Notes: generated by a model not told the origin, from the letters alone. A stretch of 64,000 nt of DNA from an uncultured Clostridia bacterium (GCA_945876745.1 CAMCPL010000004.1:62001-126000), one strand, 5' to 3'. Positions 9,184 through 18,822 are shown, numbered from the stretch's first letter. Made by a program: numbers and translations.

Positions 9184-12100
9184 ATGCTCAAACTGGTTTT
9201 AGGCAGAGCAGGAAGCGGTAAAACCGAATATGTGTTTTCGTCAATAAAAAGACTTGTCGAACAGGGTGAGGATAATATTCTTCTCCTTACACCGGAGCAG
9301 TTTTCGTTTGTCAGCGAGCAGAGACTTCTTCGTGATTTAGGCGAAAGCAAAATCAACTGCGTTCAGAATATGTCGTTTTCCGGACTGTCGAAGGATATTT
9401 ATAATATTTACGGAAAAAATCCTTTGCCGCTTTTGTCAAAGGGTTCAAAGGCTGTCGTTTTTAAGGCGGCGTGTTCGCTTTGCCGTGATGAGCTTTCAGT
9501 GTTTCAAAAGAATATTGACAATATTGCATTTATCAATTCGGCAATAGAAATATATGATGAGCTGAAAACCTGTCGAGTCAGCCAAGACGATATTCAACGA
9601 GCTGTTGAAAATGTTAATAAACCTCTGCTTTCCCAAAAGTTAAATGACATTTCAAAAATAATTAATACTTATGACAATCTTATTAAGGATAAGTACTTAG
9701 ACAGCGCCTGCGAGCTGACAAGCCTTTATGAAAAAATAAAAAATCTTGATTATTTTGTAGGCAAAACCGTTTTTATTGACGGCTTTGCAGGCTTCGCGGC
9801 GCAGGAATATAAAATTTTAGAGGTCGTTTTGAAGCAGGCAAAGAGTGTTACTGTTACTTTCTGCTCCGACTCCTTCAATAACGCTGATAAATACGATTTG
9901 TTTTCCTATGTTAATTCTAATATCAGGATTTTGTATGACGTTGCGTCAAAGCTCGGCGTTAAGGTTGAACAGCCTGTTATGCTGACAAAGCAGCTTCGTT
10001 TCAATAACGACGAAATGCGTTATGTTGAAAAATATTCTTTTTCCGATATAAAGAAAAAATATTCCGATGCAAGAAATGTACATATCTATTCCTCAAAGGG
10101 CATTGTGGACGAGTGTAACTATGTTGCACGTAATATTTCCCAACTTTTAAGAAAAGGCGTAAGAGCGAGTGAAATTGCCGTTATTTGCAGGGATATGGAC
10201 AAGTATCGCAATGAGCTTTCATTTGCTTTTTCAAAGTACAATATTCCGTATTTCAACGATGAACGGCAAAGTGTAAGCTGTCAGGTGCTTATTCGCTTTG
10301 TTGCTTTTTTGCTACGTATTGTTCAGTATTCTTACAGAAGCGATGATATTTTTTCTCTGCTTAAATTAGGCTTGACCTCTCTTGACGCTCAGGCTGTTTC
10401 AAGCCTTGAAAACTACGCCTTTATGTGGAGTATCAACGGCTCAAAATGGAAAAAAGAATTTACTCAGTCGCCCTATGGTCTTTCTCCAAAAAATAACGAA
10501 AAAGAAGAGGCGCTTCTTTTTGAGCTTAACAAAAACAGAGAATATATTGTCGGTATTATAGAAAAATTCAAATCAAGATGCAAAAATGCAACTGCAAGGG
10601 ATATCTCTGCCGCAATTTATTACTGTCTCTTGGATTTTGAAGCCGACAAGGGTATAAAAAATCTCGCGGTATCTCTTGATAAATCAGGAAAAACAGCGCT
10701 TGCCGAGCAGCAGGGAAGAATTTGGGATTTACTTATGGATATCCTAAATTCGCTTGCAACTGTTTGCGGTGAAGAAAAAATTACCGTTAAGGAATATTCA
10801 AAGCTGTTCAGACTTATGATTTCAAACGAGGATTTAGGCTCGCTTCCGTCGGGTCTTGATAATGTTCAATTCGGAAGTGCCGACAGAATTAGGTGCGACA
10901 AGCCTTATGCAACCTTTGTTGTCGGTGCAAACGAGGGTGAATTTCCGAGCAATATTTTGTCAGGAGGTCTTTTGAGCGACTCCGACAGAACTCTGCTTGT
11001 TAATAATGATTTTAAGTTGTTTGCCTGCGGAGAAATTCTCAATTCGCAAGAAAAGTATTACGCTTATATGGCGCTTTCAAGTCCGTCAGATATGCTTTTT
11101 GTGTCGTTCAAAAATTCAACAGAAGATAATCCGGCAAGTGAAATCGTTTCCTCGCTTCAAGCAATTTTTTCGAATGAAATTCTAACATATCCGAATAGCG
11201 GAATTAATCTCGATATGCTTGAAAGTAAGGACAACGCATTTGAGCTTTTATCAAATGATTACGAAAATGACGCCGACGAATATATCGTTGCCTTAAAGCG
11301 TTATTTCAGCAAAAAATCCGAATATAAAAACAGACTTGAAGCTATTGAACGTCTTGTTAAAAACGAGCCGGCTGTAATAAATAATCAAGAGCTTTCACGC
11401 CGACTTTTCGGCAAAAATATGTATCTTTCCGCATCTCGTATCGAGGATTACTATAACTGCGCCTTTAGATATTTTTGCAAGTTCGCTCTTAATGCAAGGA
11501 AACGTACAAAGGCAGAGCTTGACCCAATGCAAACAGGTACCGTTATTCACTATGTTCTTGAAAATTTAGTTAAGGATTGCGGCGCAGAATCTATATCAAA
11601 TATGGACAAAGCGAAAATTTGCGTGCTCGTAAACAAGTATCTCAATGAGTATCTTCAAAATGAGCTTGGAAACAGCGATATGCTCAATGCGAGATTTAAG
11701 TATCAGCTTTTGCGCCTTTCAAAAATGCTTTGCTGTGTTGTCGAGCGTTTGAGCGAGGAATTTCGTGTCAGCGAGTTTGTACCGCAGGCGTTTGAGCTTA
11801 CCATAGGAAACGGTGAAAACGGCGAAAGCGTGAAATCAAAGGTGATTGATTTACCCAACGGAACGCTTCAGCTTAAAGGCGCAATTGACAGAGTGGACGT
11901 TTTTGAAAATAACGGCGTAAAATATGTAAGAGTAGTCGACTACAAAAGCGGCACAAAGGAATTTAATCTTTCGGATATTCTTTACGGTCTTAATTTGCAA
12001 ATGTTTGTTTATCTCTTTACTCTGTGTGAAAGCGACAGCGAACTTGCAGGTATTTCATCCGGTGTGCTGTATATGCACAGCGCAAGGAGCGTTTATAATA

Positions 12101-12531
12101 TGAGCCGTAATACAAGTGATGACGAGCTTCAAAAGGCCGACAGAAAAGAGTTCAAAATGAAGGGTGTTGTGCTTAATGATAACGAGCACGAAATCGCACA
12201 GTATATGGAAAAAGATTTGAACGAGGTCTTTATACCGGTAAAGAAAAAGAAAGACGGTACATTAAGCGGAAATATAGTGTCCTTTGAAGATTTGGGCAGG
12301 ATATCGAGAAAGATAAACGAGCTAATCTATAATATGGGCTGTGCGCTTCATTCGGGCTATATTATGCAAAATCCGATTAATGCAAAAAATCATGATAAAA
12401 CCTGCGAATACTGCGATTATACAGATGTTTGTATGAATCGAAAAGAAATTGAGTTAACAACTCTTCAGGATTATTCGTTTGATGAGGTTTTATTAAAATT
12501 AAAGGAGGATGAAGATGCCGAAGTGGACTGA
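9184..12531 (+). CDS. addB: ATP-dependent helicase/nuclease subunit AddB
   Basis: AddB is the partner of AddA in the Chi-regulated recombination nuclease that processes double-strand breaks. The N-terminal P-loop GRAGSGKT is at residues 7-14. The C-terminal nuclease core is visible in VRVVDYKSGTKEF with the following Q/Y motif. The iron-sulfur cluster cysteines have the classic AddB spacing: C759, then C1074-x2-C1077-x5-C1083. Length is 1115 residues, normal for the family. AddA overlaps its 3' end by 17 bp, the expected order and coupling for addBA. Confidence 0.97.
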   Translation: MLKLVLGRAGSGKTEYVFSSIKRLVEQGEDNILLLTPEQFSFVSEQRLLRDLGESKINCVQNMSFSGLSKDIYNIYGKNPLPLLSKGSKAVVFKAACSLCRDELSVFQKNIDNIAFINSAIEIYDELKTCRVSQDDIQRAVENVNKPLLSQKLNDISKIINTYDNLIKDKYLDSACELTSLYEKIKNLDYFVGKTVFIDGFAGFAAQEYKILEVVLKQAKSVTVTFCSDSFNNADKYDLFSYVNSNIRILYDVASKLGVKVEQPVMLTKQLRFNNDEMRYVEKYSFSDIKKKYSDARNVHIYSSKGIVDECNYVARNISQLLRKGVRASEIAVICRDMDKYRNELSFAFSKYNIPYFNDERQSVSCQVLIRFVAFLLRIVQYSYRSDDIFSLLKLGLTSLDAQAVSSLENYAFMWSINGSKWKKEFTQSPYGLSPKNNEKEEALLFELNKNREYIVGIIEKFKSRCKNATARDISAAIYYCLLDFEADKGIKNLAVSLDKSGKTALAEQQGRIWDLLMDILNSLATVCGEEKITVKEYSKLFRLMISNEDLGSLPSGLDNVQFGSADRIRCDKPYATFVVGANEGEFPSNILSGGLLSDSDRTLLVNNDFKLFACGEILNSQEKYYAYMALSSPSDMLFVSFKNSTEDNPASEIVSSLQAIFSNEILTYPNSGINLDMLESKDNAFELLSNDYENDADEYIVALKRYFSKKSEYKNRLEAIERLVKNEPAVINNQELSRRLFGKNMYLSASRIEDYYNCAFRYFCKFALNARKRTKAELDPMQTGTVIHYVLENLVKDCGAESISNMDKAKICVLVNKYLNEYLQNELGNSDMLNARFKYQLLRLSKMLCCVVERLSEEFRVSEFVPQAFELTIGNGENGESVKSKVIDLPNGTLQLKGAIDRVDVFENNGVKYVRVVDYKSGTKEFNLSDILYGLNLQMFVYLFTLCESDSELAGISSGVLYMHSARSVYNMSRNTSDDELQKADRKEFKMKGVVLNDNEHEIAQYMEKDLNEVFIPVKKKKDGTLSGNIVSFEDLGRISRKINELIYNMGCALHSGYIMQNPINAKNHDKTCEYCDYTDVCMNRKEIELTTLQDYSFDEVLLKLKEDEDAEVD

Positions 12532-15500
12532 ACAACAACAAAACGCAATTGATGCACGCGGCTCAAATATCCTCGTAAGCGCCGCCGCAGGCTCAGGAAA
12601 AACCGCCGTTTTGGTTGAAAGAGTTGTAAATATGATTACAGAAGAGCGAGTTCCTGTTGACAGGCTTCTCATTGTGACCTTTACAAATGCTGCCGCCGCG
12701 GAAATGAGAAGCAGAATTTCTGCAAAGCTCAGTGAAATTATCAGCGAAAACCCGAACGATACAAATGCAAAGCGCCAGCTTTCACTCTTACCGAGTGCAA
12801 AAATCTGTACTATTGATTCGTTTTGTATTAATCTTGTTCGTGAAAACTTTTTCAATCTAAACATTGAACGTGATTTTACTATTATGGACGACTCCGAAAG
12901 GCAGATTGTTGAGCAAAACGTCCTTGATACGCTTATAGGAGAAAAATACGAGCAGGGAGACGATGAATTTTTGGAGCTTGTGGAAATACTTTCAAGCTCG
13001 AAAAACGACAAAACCTTTGCAACAACTGTTTCCGATATAAGCAATTTTGTGACCTCGCAGGCTTTTTCGGATATTTGGCTTGATAAAGCGTGTGAAATAT
13101 ACGACCCTGACATTCCGCTTGAAAAATCAATTTGCGCTCAGTATGTTTTTGAAGAGACGAAAAGAGTGTGCGATTTTGCATTTGAGCTTATCAAGAGCAG
13201 TCTTTCATCATTGTCAAGTGATGATGAGGTTTATGACAAGCTCGTTGAAATCATAAAATCCGATAAAGAAGTTTTTGAAAAAATTGCTAACGCCGTTGAT
13301 GAAAAAAATTGGGACGACGCTATGTATTATGTAAATAATACCTCGTTTGTCAGAATGACTCAAAAAGCAAGCCCCTATAAAGAAATTGTTTCTAAAAACA
13401 GAAATATTTACAAAAATCTTTTGTCAAAATCGTTAGCGCCTCTTTACTGCGTTGATACGGCGGATTATCGCGACGACTGTATGCTTTTATATCCGTTTGT
13501 ATCGCTGTTGACCCAAACGGTAAAAGAATTTAACGCAAGAACTCTTGAAGCAAAGAAGGAACTAAATTCCTATACCTTTTCAGATATCGAGCATTTTGCA
13601 ATCGAATTGCTTGCACGATTTGATGAAAACGGCAATTATTGCAAAACAGAGCTTGCAAAAGAGCTTGAAAAATCGTTTGATGAAATTCTCATTGATGAGT
13701 ATCAAGATACAAACGCCGCACAGGATACGCTTTTCAGTATGCTTTCAAACGGCAAAAACAGATTTATGGTCGGCGATATAAAGCAGAGTATTTACCGCTT
13801 CCGCCTTGCTATGCCGCAGATTTTCAGCGAAAAAAAGGAGAGCTTTACCGACTATGAAAGCGGTGAAAAATCCGATAGCTATAAGATTTGCCTGACTAAT
13901 AATTTCCGTTCAAGGCAGGGAATTTGTGAGCTTACGAATTTTGTCTTTTCCAAGGTGATGTCAAAAACAGTCGGCGGTATAGATTATAATGATGATGAGC
14001 GCTTAAATTTTAACGCCGCATTTGATCCGACTGAAAATGTGAGTGCCGTTTTAGCGCTTATTGAAACTCCCGAAGAAGCCGATACAGACGAATACGAGGC
14101 TCATCAAATTGCAAAAATGATTATTTCAAAGGTTGAGAGCAGGGAGCAGGTGACCGATAAAAGCGGCAAAAGGGATATAACCTTCGGTGACTTTGCAATA
14201 CTGTTTAGGTCGGTTAAAAACAGACTTCCCGTTTTTACAAGAGTGTTTGCCGAATACGGTATACCGACTGTCAGCAACAATAAGGTCAATTTGTTTTCAA
14301 ATAATGAGATTGTTATTTTGATTAATCTTCTTCGAGCTGTTGACAATCCTGTTCAGGATATTCCGCTTCTTGCAACGCTTATGAGTGTGTTTTTCGGGTA
14401 CTCCGCACAGGATATAGCAAAAGCAAAGGTTGATTATCCCGCATCTAATCTTTACACCTCTATTTCAAGGTCAAAGGATTTTGAACGTGTGATAGACGAG
14501 CTTGATAAATACAGACAATACGCCGCTTCTATGAGCGTTGAAAATCTGCTTCGTCAGATTATTTCGCAAAGCTCCTACCTTTCTGTAATATCTGCAATGG
14601 GTAATGCCGAGCAAAGAACACTTAATGTAATGAAGCTTGTCGATATTGCAAAGCGATTTGATAACGGTGAAAATGTGGGCTTGACTGCTTTTATACGATA
14701 TGTCGATAATATAATCAGTAACAATTATGACGTCGAAAGCGCTGTTGTATCAAACATTAACTCAAATGCAGTTAGTATGATGACTATACATCAGTCGAAG
14801 GGTCTTGAATTTCCCGTTTGTATTCTTGCAGGCTCATGCCACAGATATAATTTTGACGACTTAAAGGGTCTTGTTCAGCTTAACAGCTCGCTTGGTATTG
14901 GCTTAAAGGGTTATAACGAGAATATGTTATATCGATACAATTCTCTTCAATATTCGATTATAAGAGATAAAAATAATTACGAGCTTATGAGCGAAAATTT
15001 AAGAGTTCTTTATGTTGCGATAACGAGGGCAAAGGAGCAGTTCATTACAGTTTATTCCGCTCCTTCAATTGAAAAGAAGGTTGCTTCGCTTTCAAAGAAT
15101 ATTGTCGACGGAAAAATATCACCGAGCGTCGTAAAGAGTATTTTGTGTGACGGTGATATAATGCTTACTACCGCGCTTATGCATAAGTCTTGCAAGGCGC
15201 TTCGTGATATGTGCGACGATGAAATCAAGGTTGACGCATATTCCGATTTTGATATGGAAATCGTATTTCCTCAGTATGAAATCAGCGAAAAAGAAGTAGA
15301 AAGCGTTGTTGCAGATTGCTCAAATGAGCTTGTAGAGCAAATAGACGAAAAGCTGTCGTTTACATATCCGAGCCTTGAAATTTCGTCCTTTGCCTCAAAG
15401 CGTACTGCTTCTTCTCTTGACGAAAAAGAAAATTCCTTTGAGCATTTGACTTCGTCGCGCCCTGCGTTTTTGAATGAGGGCAATATGACCTCGGCGCAAA

Positions 15501-15985
15501 AAGGAACAGCTATGCACACCTTTATGCAGTATTGCGACTATAATGCCTCTCGTCAAGATTTGAGCAAAGAAATTAACAGGCTAAAGAGTCTTTCGTATCT
15601 TGATGAGCAACAGGCGGCGATCCTTAATACATCGGCACTTGAAAAATTCTTCAACGGTACTTTCGCATCAAGAATGTTCAAAAGCGACAAAATATACCGA
15701 GAAATTAAGGTTGCTTCCTTTGTTCCTGTTTGCGAGATTGAGAATACCGATTTTCAAAATCCTGTTCTTGTTCAGGGAATTTCGGACTGCGTGTTTGAAG
15801 AAAACGGAGAGCTTGTTGTAGTTGACTACAAAACGGATAGGGTCGAAAACGAGCAACAACTTCTTGATAGATACATCAGTCAGCTTATGTTTTATAAATC
15901 AGCCGTTTCAAAAACCCTTAAAAAGCCTGTAAAACAGGTAGTTTTGTATTCGTTTTATCTTAATAAAGAATGTATTTATAAATAA
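12515..15985 (+). CDS. addA: ATP-dependent helicase/nuclease subunit AddA
   Basis: AddA is a UvrD/PcrA-type helicase with a RecB-like nuclease domain. Motif I is AAAGSGKT (residues 23-30), motif II LIDEYQDTN (about 391-399), motif III GDIKQSIYRFR, and motif V/VI appear in TIHQSKGLEFPV and LRVLYVAITRAKE. The C-terminal nuclease motif is VVDYKTDRV. At 1156 residues it is slightly shorter than the ~1230-residue Bacillus protein. AAAGGAGG (12501-12508) directs initiation at the ATG at 12515 rather than the ATG at 12509, which is too close to it. No terminator is evident after the stop. Confidence 0.97.
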   Translation: MPKWTEQQQNAIDARGSNILVSAAAGSGKTAVLVERVVNMITEERVPVDRLLIVTFTNAAAAEMRSRISAKLSEIISENPNDTNAKRQLSLLPSAKICTIDSFCINLVRENFFNLNIERDFTIMDDSERQIVEQNVLDTLIGEKYEQGDDEFLELVEILSSSKNDKTFATTVSDISNFVTSQAFSDIWLDKACEIYDPDIPLEKSICAQYVFEETKRVCDFAFELIKSSLSSLSSDDEVYDKLVEIIKSDKEVFEKIANAVDEKNWDDAMYYVNNTSFVRMTQKASPYKEIVSKNRNIYKNLLSKSLAPLYCVDTADYRDDCMLLYPFVSLLTQTVKEFNARTLEAKKELNSYTFSDIEHFAIELLARFDENGNYCKTELAKELEKSFDEILIDEYQDTNAAQDTLFSMLSNGKNRFMVGDIKQSIYRFRLAMPQIFSEKKESFTDYESGEKSDSYKICLTNNFRSRQGICELTNFVFSKVMSKTVGGIDYNDDERLNFNAAFDPTENVSAVLALIETPEEADTDEYEAHQIAKMIISKVESREQVTDKSGKRDITFGDFAILFRSVKNRLPVFTRVFAEYGIPTVSNNKVNLFSNNEIVILINLLRAVDNPVQDIPLLATLMSVFFGYSAQDIAKAKVDYPASNLYTSISRSKDFERVIDELDKYRQYAASMSVENLLRQIISQSSYLSVISAMGNAEQRTLNVMKLVDIAKRFDNGENVGLTAFIRYVDNIISNNYDVESAVVSNINSNAVSMMTIHQSKGLEFPVCILAGSCHRYNFDDLKGLVQLNSSLGIGLKGYNENMLYRYNSLQYSIIRDKNNYELMSENLRVLYVAITRAKEQFITVYSAPSIEKKVASLSKNIVDGKISPSVVKSILCDGDIMLTTALMHKSCKALRDMCDDEIKVDAYSDFDMEIVFPQYEISEKEVESVVADCSNELVEQIDEKLSFTYPSLEISSFASKRTASSLDEKENSFEHLTSSRPAFLNEGNMTSAQKGTAMHTFMQYCDYNASRQDLSKEINRLKSLSYLDEQQAAILNTSALEKFFNGTFASRMFKSDKIYREIKVASFVPVCEIENTDFQNPVLVQGISDCVFEENGELVVVDYKTDRVENEQQLLDRYISQLMFYKSAVSKTLKKPVKQVVLYSFYLNKECIYK

Positions 15986-15999
15986 TTTCAAAAAAACGC

Positions 16000-16028
16000 T
16001 TGCAATTTAAGTCAAACTTTGTTATAAT
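16000..16028 (+). promoter_or_regulatory. Sigma-A-type promoter for rpmE
   Basis: TTGCAA (16000-16005) and a consensus TATAAT (16023-16028) are separated by exactly 17 bp. The start of transcription would fall about 25 bases before the rpmE ATG. The same TTGCAA-17-TATAAT layout recurs in front of ruvC. Confidence 0.85.
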
Positions 16029-16061
16029 TCTTGCGTTATGATATTAAGTGAGGTGAAAGCT

Positions 16062-16265
16062 ATGAAACAGGGAATTCATCCTGATTACCAAACCTGCACA
16101 GTTAAGTGTGCTTGCGGTGCAACATTCGAAACAAAGAGCACAAAGGGCGATATGAAGGTTGATATTTGCTCGAAGTGTCACCCATTCTTCACAGGTAAGC
16201 AAAAGCTTGTAGATACAGGTGGACGTGTTGAGAGATTCAACAAGAGATTTGCTAAAAAGGGCTAA
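16062..16265 (+). CDS. rpmE: 50S ribosomal protein L31
   Basis: This 67-residue protein starts [10 protein letters not shown] and ends FNKRFAKKG, as L31 does. It has the zinc-binding form with CxC (KCACG) and CxxC (CSKCHPF) motifs, so it is the zinc-containing paralogue type. The ATG at 16062 has AGGTGA upstream. An ATG 24 bases earlier lies before this site and is not used in L31 proteins. It is a single-gene unit with its own strong promoter and terminator. Confidence 0.97.
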   Translation: MKQGIHPDYQTCTVKCACGATFETKSTKGDMKVDICSKCHPFFTGKQKLVDTGGRVERFNKRFAKKG

Positions 16266-16275
16266 TCAAAATAAC

Positions 16276-16312
16276 GGCAACAGAGTGAATAATTCTGTTG
16301 CCTTGTTTTTTA
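16276..16312 (+). terminator. Intrinsic terminator after rpmE
   Basis: GGCAACAG (16276-16283) pairs perfectly with CTGTTGCC (16295-16302) and is followed by TTGTTTTTTAT. It lies between rpmE and the YigZ gene. Confidence 0.88.
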
Positions 16313-16330
16313 TCGGTATTGGGTTTTAAT

Positions 16331-16951
16331 ATGGAAGAATACAAAACTGTCGAAAAATTCGGCGAGGACTTTTTTATTGAGAAAAAGTCGAAGTTTATCG
16401 GCTATGCCTGTCCTGTAAAAAACAGACAGGAGGCTGATGATTTTATATCAAAAATTAAAACAAAGCATTGGGACGCAACTCATAATGTGTATGCCTATGT
16501 TTTGAGAGAGAATAATATTCAGCGTTACAGCGATGACGGCGAACCGAGTGGAACAGCCGGAGTTCCCGTTCTTGATGTAATACTCAAGGAGGGCTTGGTC
16601 GACGTTTGCGTTGTTGCAACGAGATATTTCGGCGGAACGCTTTTGGGTGCCGGCGGACTCGTGCGTGCGTATAGCCATACTTCAAAAATTGGAATTGAAG
16701 CCGCTGGAATAATTACTATGGATCAGTGCTCGATTATGAGTGTAAAGGTCGACTATTCGTTTTATGACAGATTGCTTTTATTCTTATCAGACAATGGCTG
16801 TAATATTATTGATACACAGTTTTCCGATAATGTCAGCGTAACCTTTTCGCTCAAAGCCGACGGCGTACAGAATCTCAACAGTAAGCTCACAGATTTGAGT
16901 AACGGCAGATATTCGGCTCAATATATATCAACAGAATTTGCAAAAGTATAA
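16331..16951 (+). CDS. YigZ / IMPACT family protein
   Basis: This 206-residue protein has the IMPACT/UPF0029 N-terminal domain. Recognisable motifs are FIEKKSKFIGYACPV, THNVYAYVLRE, YSDDGEPSGTAGVP and VVATRYFGGTLLGAGGLVRAY, followed by a ferredoxin-like C-terminal domain of about 70 residues. In eukaryotes IMPACT binds GCN1. The bacterial role is not settled, so none is assigned. The ribosome site is weak. The start at 16331 was chosen because the family begins just before the 'E-x-KKSKF' motif, and an earlier in-frame start would lie inside the rpmE terminator. Its stop codon lies inside the following terminator hairpin. Confidence 0.88.
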   Translation: MEEYKTVEKFGEDFFIEKKSKFIGYACPVKNRQEADDFISKIKTKHWDATHNVYAYVLRENNIQRYSDDGEPSGTAGVPVLDVILKEGLVDVCVVATRYFGGTLLGAGGLVRAYSHTSKIGIEAAGIITMDQCSIMSVKVDYSFYDRLLLFLSDNGCNIIDTQFSDNVSVTFSLKADGVQNLNSKLTDLSNGRYSAQYISTEFAKV

Positions 16952-16986
16952 GCAGTAAGGAAGTTTCACCTTACTGCTTATACTTT
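16943..16986. terminator. Bidirectional terminator between convergent genes
   Basis: A perfect 18-bp inverted repeat (16943-16960 with 16969-16986) has an 8-nt loop, A's on the left and T's on the right. It can terminate the + strand yigZ transcript and the minus-strand PAP2 transcript. The yigZ stop codon (16949-16951) is inside the left arm. Confidence 0.9.
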
Positions 16987-16992
16987 AATATT

Positions 16993-17868
16993 TTACGAAA
17001 CGCCGTTTAATTGCTTCCAATGGATTTTGCAATATTCCTTACCGTCTATTGCGGGATACTTTTCGTCGTCAACTCTTGCCGCATTGAGACAATCATATTC
17101 CTCGTTATATGCACAAGGCTGTGCGCCGCCCTCATTAATAGCCGGTATGTATGAGTAGCAGAAAATGCCGATAACTGCAATTATGATAACAGCTGTACCG
17201 AGCTTAGGCGAAGCCTTTTTGAACAGCTTTCCCGCGTCGATTTTGTCAAGTGCCTTGATTTTGCATACGAGACAAGCAAGTAAGTAGCCCATAACACCTG
17301 CGAAAATACCGATAAGCATACCTGCCAAAACGTCTGTAGGATAATGCACCATAAGATAAACTCTGCTCATCATAGTACAAGCCGCAATAATCGGAAGAAT
17401 AATGCTCAACGCTTTTTTGTTATCCTTTTTGAAGCAGATTGCAAGAGTAGTTGCAATTTCAAAAGCGCCTGTCGTATGACCGGACGGGAAGGAATAGTCA
17501 CTTTCGCTGAGTTTGCCAGCGCCTATGTACCAAGTCATATATTCTCCGATGTCCTGTAATGTGTTATACGGTCTTATCCTCAATACCATCGGCTTGAATA
17601 AAACATTCGTTAGAAGCGTGCCGATAATGATTGCAAAAATCAATGAAAAGCCGTATTTTCTCGTCTTTTTGAAAAAGCAAAGAACTATGCCCAAAATGAC
17701 CATCGGTATAATAAAATTTTCATCACCGAAGGCGGTAAAAAATTTTGCTACCTGAGTAAAAAATCCGTTTTGAATATTCCCAAAAAGACTGAATACCCAA
17801 AGGTCAAATGTACGAAATAAGCTGTCGAGCTTATCTCCGATTGTTGCACTTAAAAGAATTAAGTTCAT
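16993..17868 (-). CDS. PAP2-superfamily membrane phosphatase, copy 1
   Basis: A multi-pass membrane protein with the three phosphatidic-acid-phosphatase motifs: K(x6)RP in KPMVLRIRP, PSGH in SFPSGHTTGAF, and SR(x5)H(x3)D in SRVYLMVHYPTD. These build a histidine-phosphoenzyme active site facing outward, used on lipid phosphates or undecaprenyl pyrophosphate. The substrate is not predictable here. After the last helix there is a ~48-residue tail with several cysteines (QPCAYNEEYDCL ... YCKIHW), unusual for the family. It starts one base into the stop of the second PAP2 gene, with AGGAGG upstream. Confidence 0.88.
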   Translation of the reverse strand: MNLILLSATIGDKLDSLFRTFDLWVFSLFGNIQNGFFTQVAKFFTAFGDENFIIPMVILGIVLCFFKKTRKYGFSLIFAIIIGTLLTNVLFKPMVLRIRPYNTLQDIGEYMTWYIGAGKLSESDYSFPSGHTTGAFEIATTLAICFKKDNKKALSIILPIIAACTMMSRVYLMVHYPTDVLAGMLIGIFAGVMGYLLACLVCKIKALDKIDAGKLFKKASPKLGTAVIIIAVIGIFCYSYIPAINEGGAQPCAYNEEYDCLNAARVDDEKYPAIDGKEYCKIHWKQLNGVS

Positions 17869-18722
17869 TAGTTATCCTCCTGTAATAATTTATTTTTATA
17901 TTTTTTATCAATGACTGCCATTGAAATTATTACCAATGTAAACGTCAGCATTGCGCCGAAGGTTACGTCGCTCAAGAAGTGGGCTCCCAAAACAAGTCTT
18001 GTAAAAGCGACTGTTACGGTGTAAATAAACGCAGTAGCAAAGCATAGCGTATTTTTGTTCTTTAATTTGTCAAAGCAGTAGGGAAGAAGCATAATCAAAA
18101 AGCTTACCGACGCTCCCGCAGTATGACCCGACGGAAATGATTTAACCTCGTTACCCTCGGCAAAATTAAAGCCGTTTATTTTGTACCAAGGTGTAAATCT
18201 GTCGAAGCTGTCAAGCGTAAGCATATACCTGAATCTCGGTCTTGCCCATAAGTATTTGCACGCTTCGGTTATAATGATTTCTCCTGCCATAACCGCTATT
18301 CCTGCCCAGGCAAAAACAAGAAGCGCCTGTTTTGCACAATTCGGAATTTTTATGTATGGACTTGCAAGTATGATTATCAAACCAATTCCAAGCCCGAACA
18401 AAGCACCGAAAATGAAATTATTTTCATCCTTAAAAAGATATTTCGCAAGGTGAAGTCCTAAATATACGCTTCCGCCGAGAGTCGATATTAAACCGATAAG
18501 CCTTGTAATAACGCCCTTGCAAAGAGTGAATATAACTGCTCCCGCAAGAGGCAAAACAAGTCTTGCAGGAATTTCACCCGTTGCATAAAACCATAGTGAG
18601 AATGCATCCTTTGGATTGTTAAGCGCAATATCAATTTTTAAGTCGAAAAAGGTTGCAGTAACCAACGAAACAGCACAACATATATAGAAAAATGCAATAT
18701 GCGTTTTATATTTTTTCAGCAT
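17868..18722 (-). CDS. PAP2-superfamily membrane phosphatase, copy 2
   Basis: The first gene of the minus-strand pair, 284 residues, multi-pass. Its motifs are KYLWARPRFRYM (reduced K-x-RP spacing), FPSGHTAGAS and TR(x5)H(x3)D in TRLVLGAHFLSD. The N-terminus has several helices before motif 1. GAGGTGG precedes the ATG. The stop overlaps the start of the first copy, TAATG style, so the two phosphatases are translationally coupled. They diverge strongly from one another outside the motifs. Confidence 0.85.
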   Translation of the reverse strand: MLKKYKTHIAFFYICCAVSLVTATFFDLKIDIALNNPKDAFSLWFYATGEIPARLVLPLAGAVIFTLCKGVITRLIGLISTLGGSVYLGLHLAKYLFKDENNFIFGALFGLGIGLIIILASPYIKIPNCAKQALLVFAWAGIAVMAGEIIITEACKYLWARPRFRYMLTLDSFDRFTPWYKINGFNFAEGNEVKSFPSGHTAGASVSFLIMLLPYCFDKLKNKNTLCFATAFIYTVTVAFTRLVLGAHFLSDVTFGAMLTFTLVIISMAVIDKKYKNKLLQEDN

Positions 18723-18740
18723 TTTACCACCTCTTTACAT

Positions 18741-18769
18741 AATATAACAAATTATTAATGATTTTGCAA
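18741..18769 (-). promoter_or_regulatory. Promoter for the PAP2 pair
   Basis: On the minus strand, TTGCAA (18764-18769) is 17 bp from TATATT (18741-18746), with a TGT extension just before the -10. It faces the PAP2 start at 18722 and sits back-to-back with the promoter of the NAD(P)HX gene. Confidence 0.78.
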
Positions 18770-18777
18770 TTACATTA

Positions 18778-18806
18778 TTGTAACAGATTGAATTTTGTGA
18801 TAATAT
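18778..18806 (+). promoter_or_regulatory. Promoter for nnrD
   Basis: TTGTAA (18778-18783), a 17-bp spacer and TAATAT (18801-18806), with an extended TGA directly upstream of the -10. It drives the gene starting at 18823, which leaves a very short leader. Confidence 0.72.
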
Positions 18807-18822
18807 TTTATCGGGTGATATT

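Noticed and set aside
12499-13113. A 204-codon minus-strand frame opposite addA
   Set aside because: Serine/phenylalanine-rich antisense product of addA motif I region, no ribosome site, no family resemblance.
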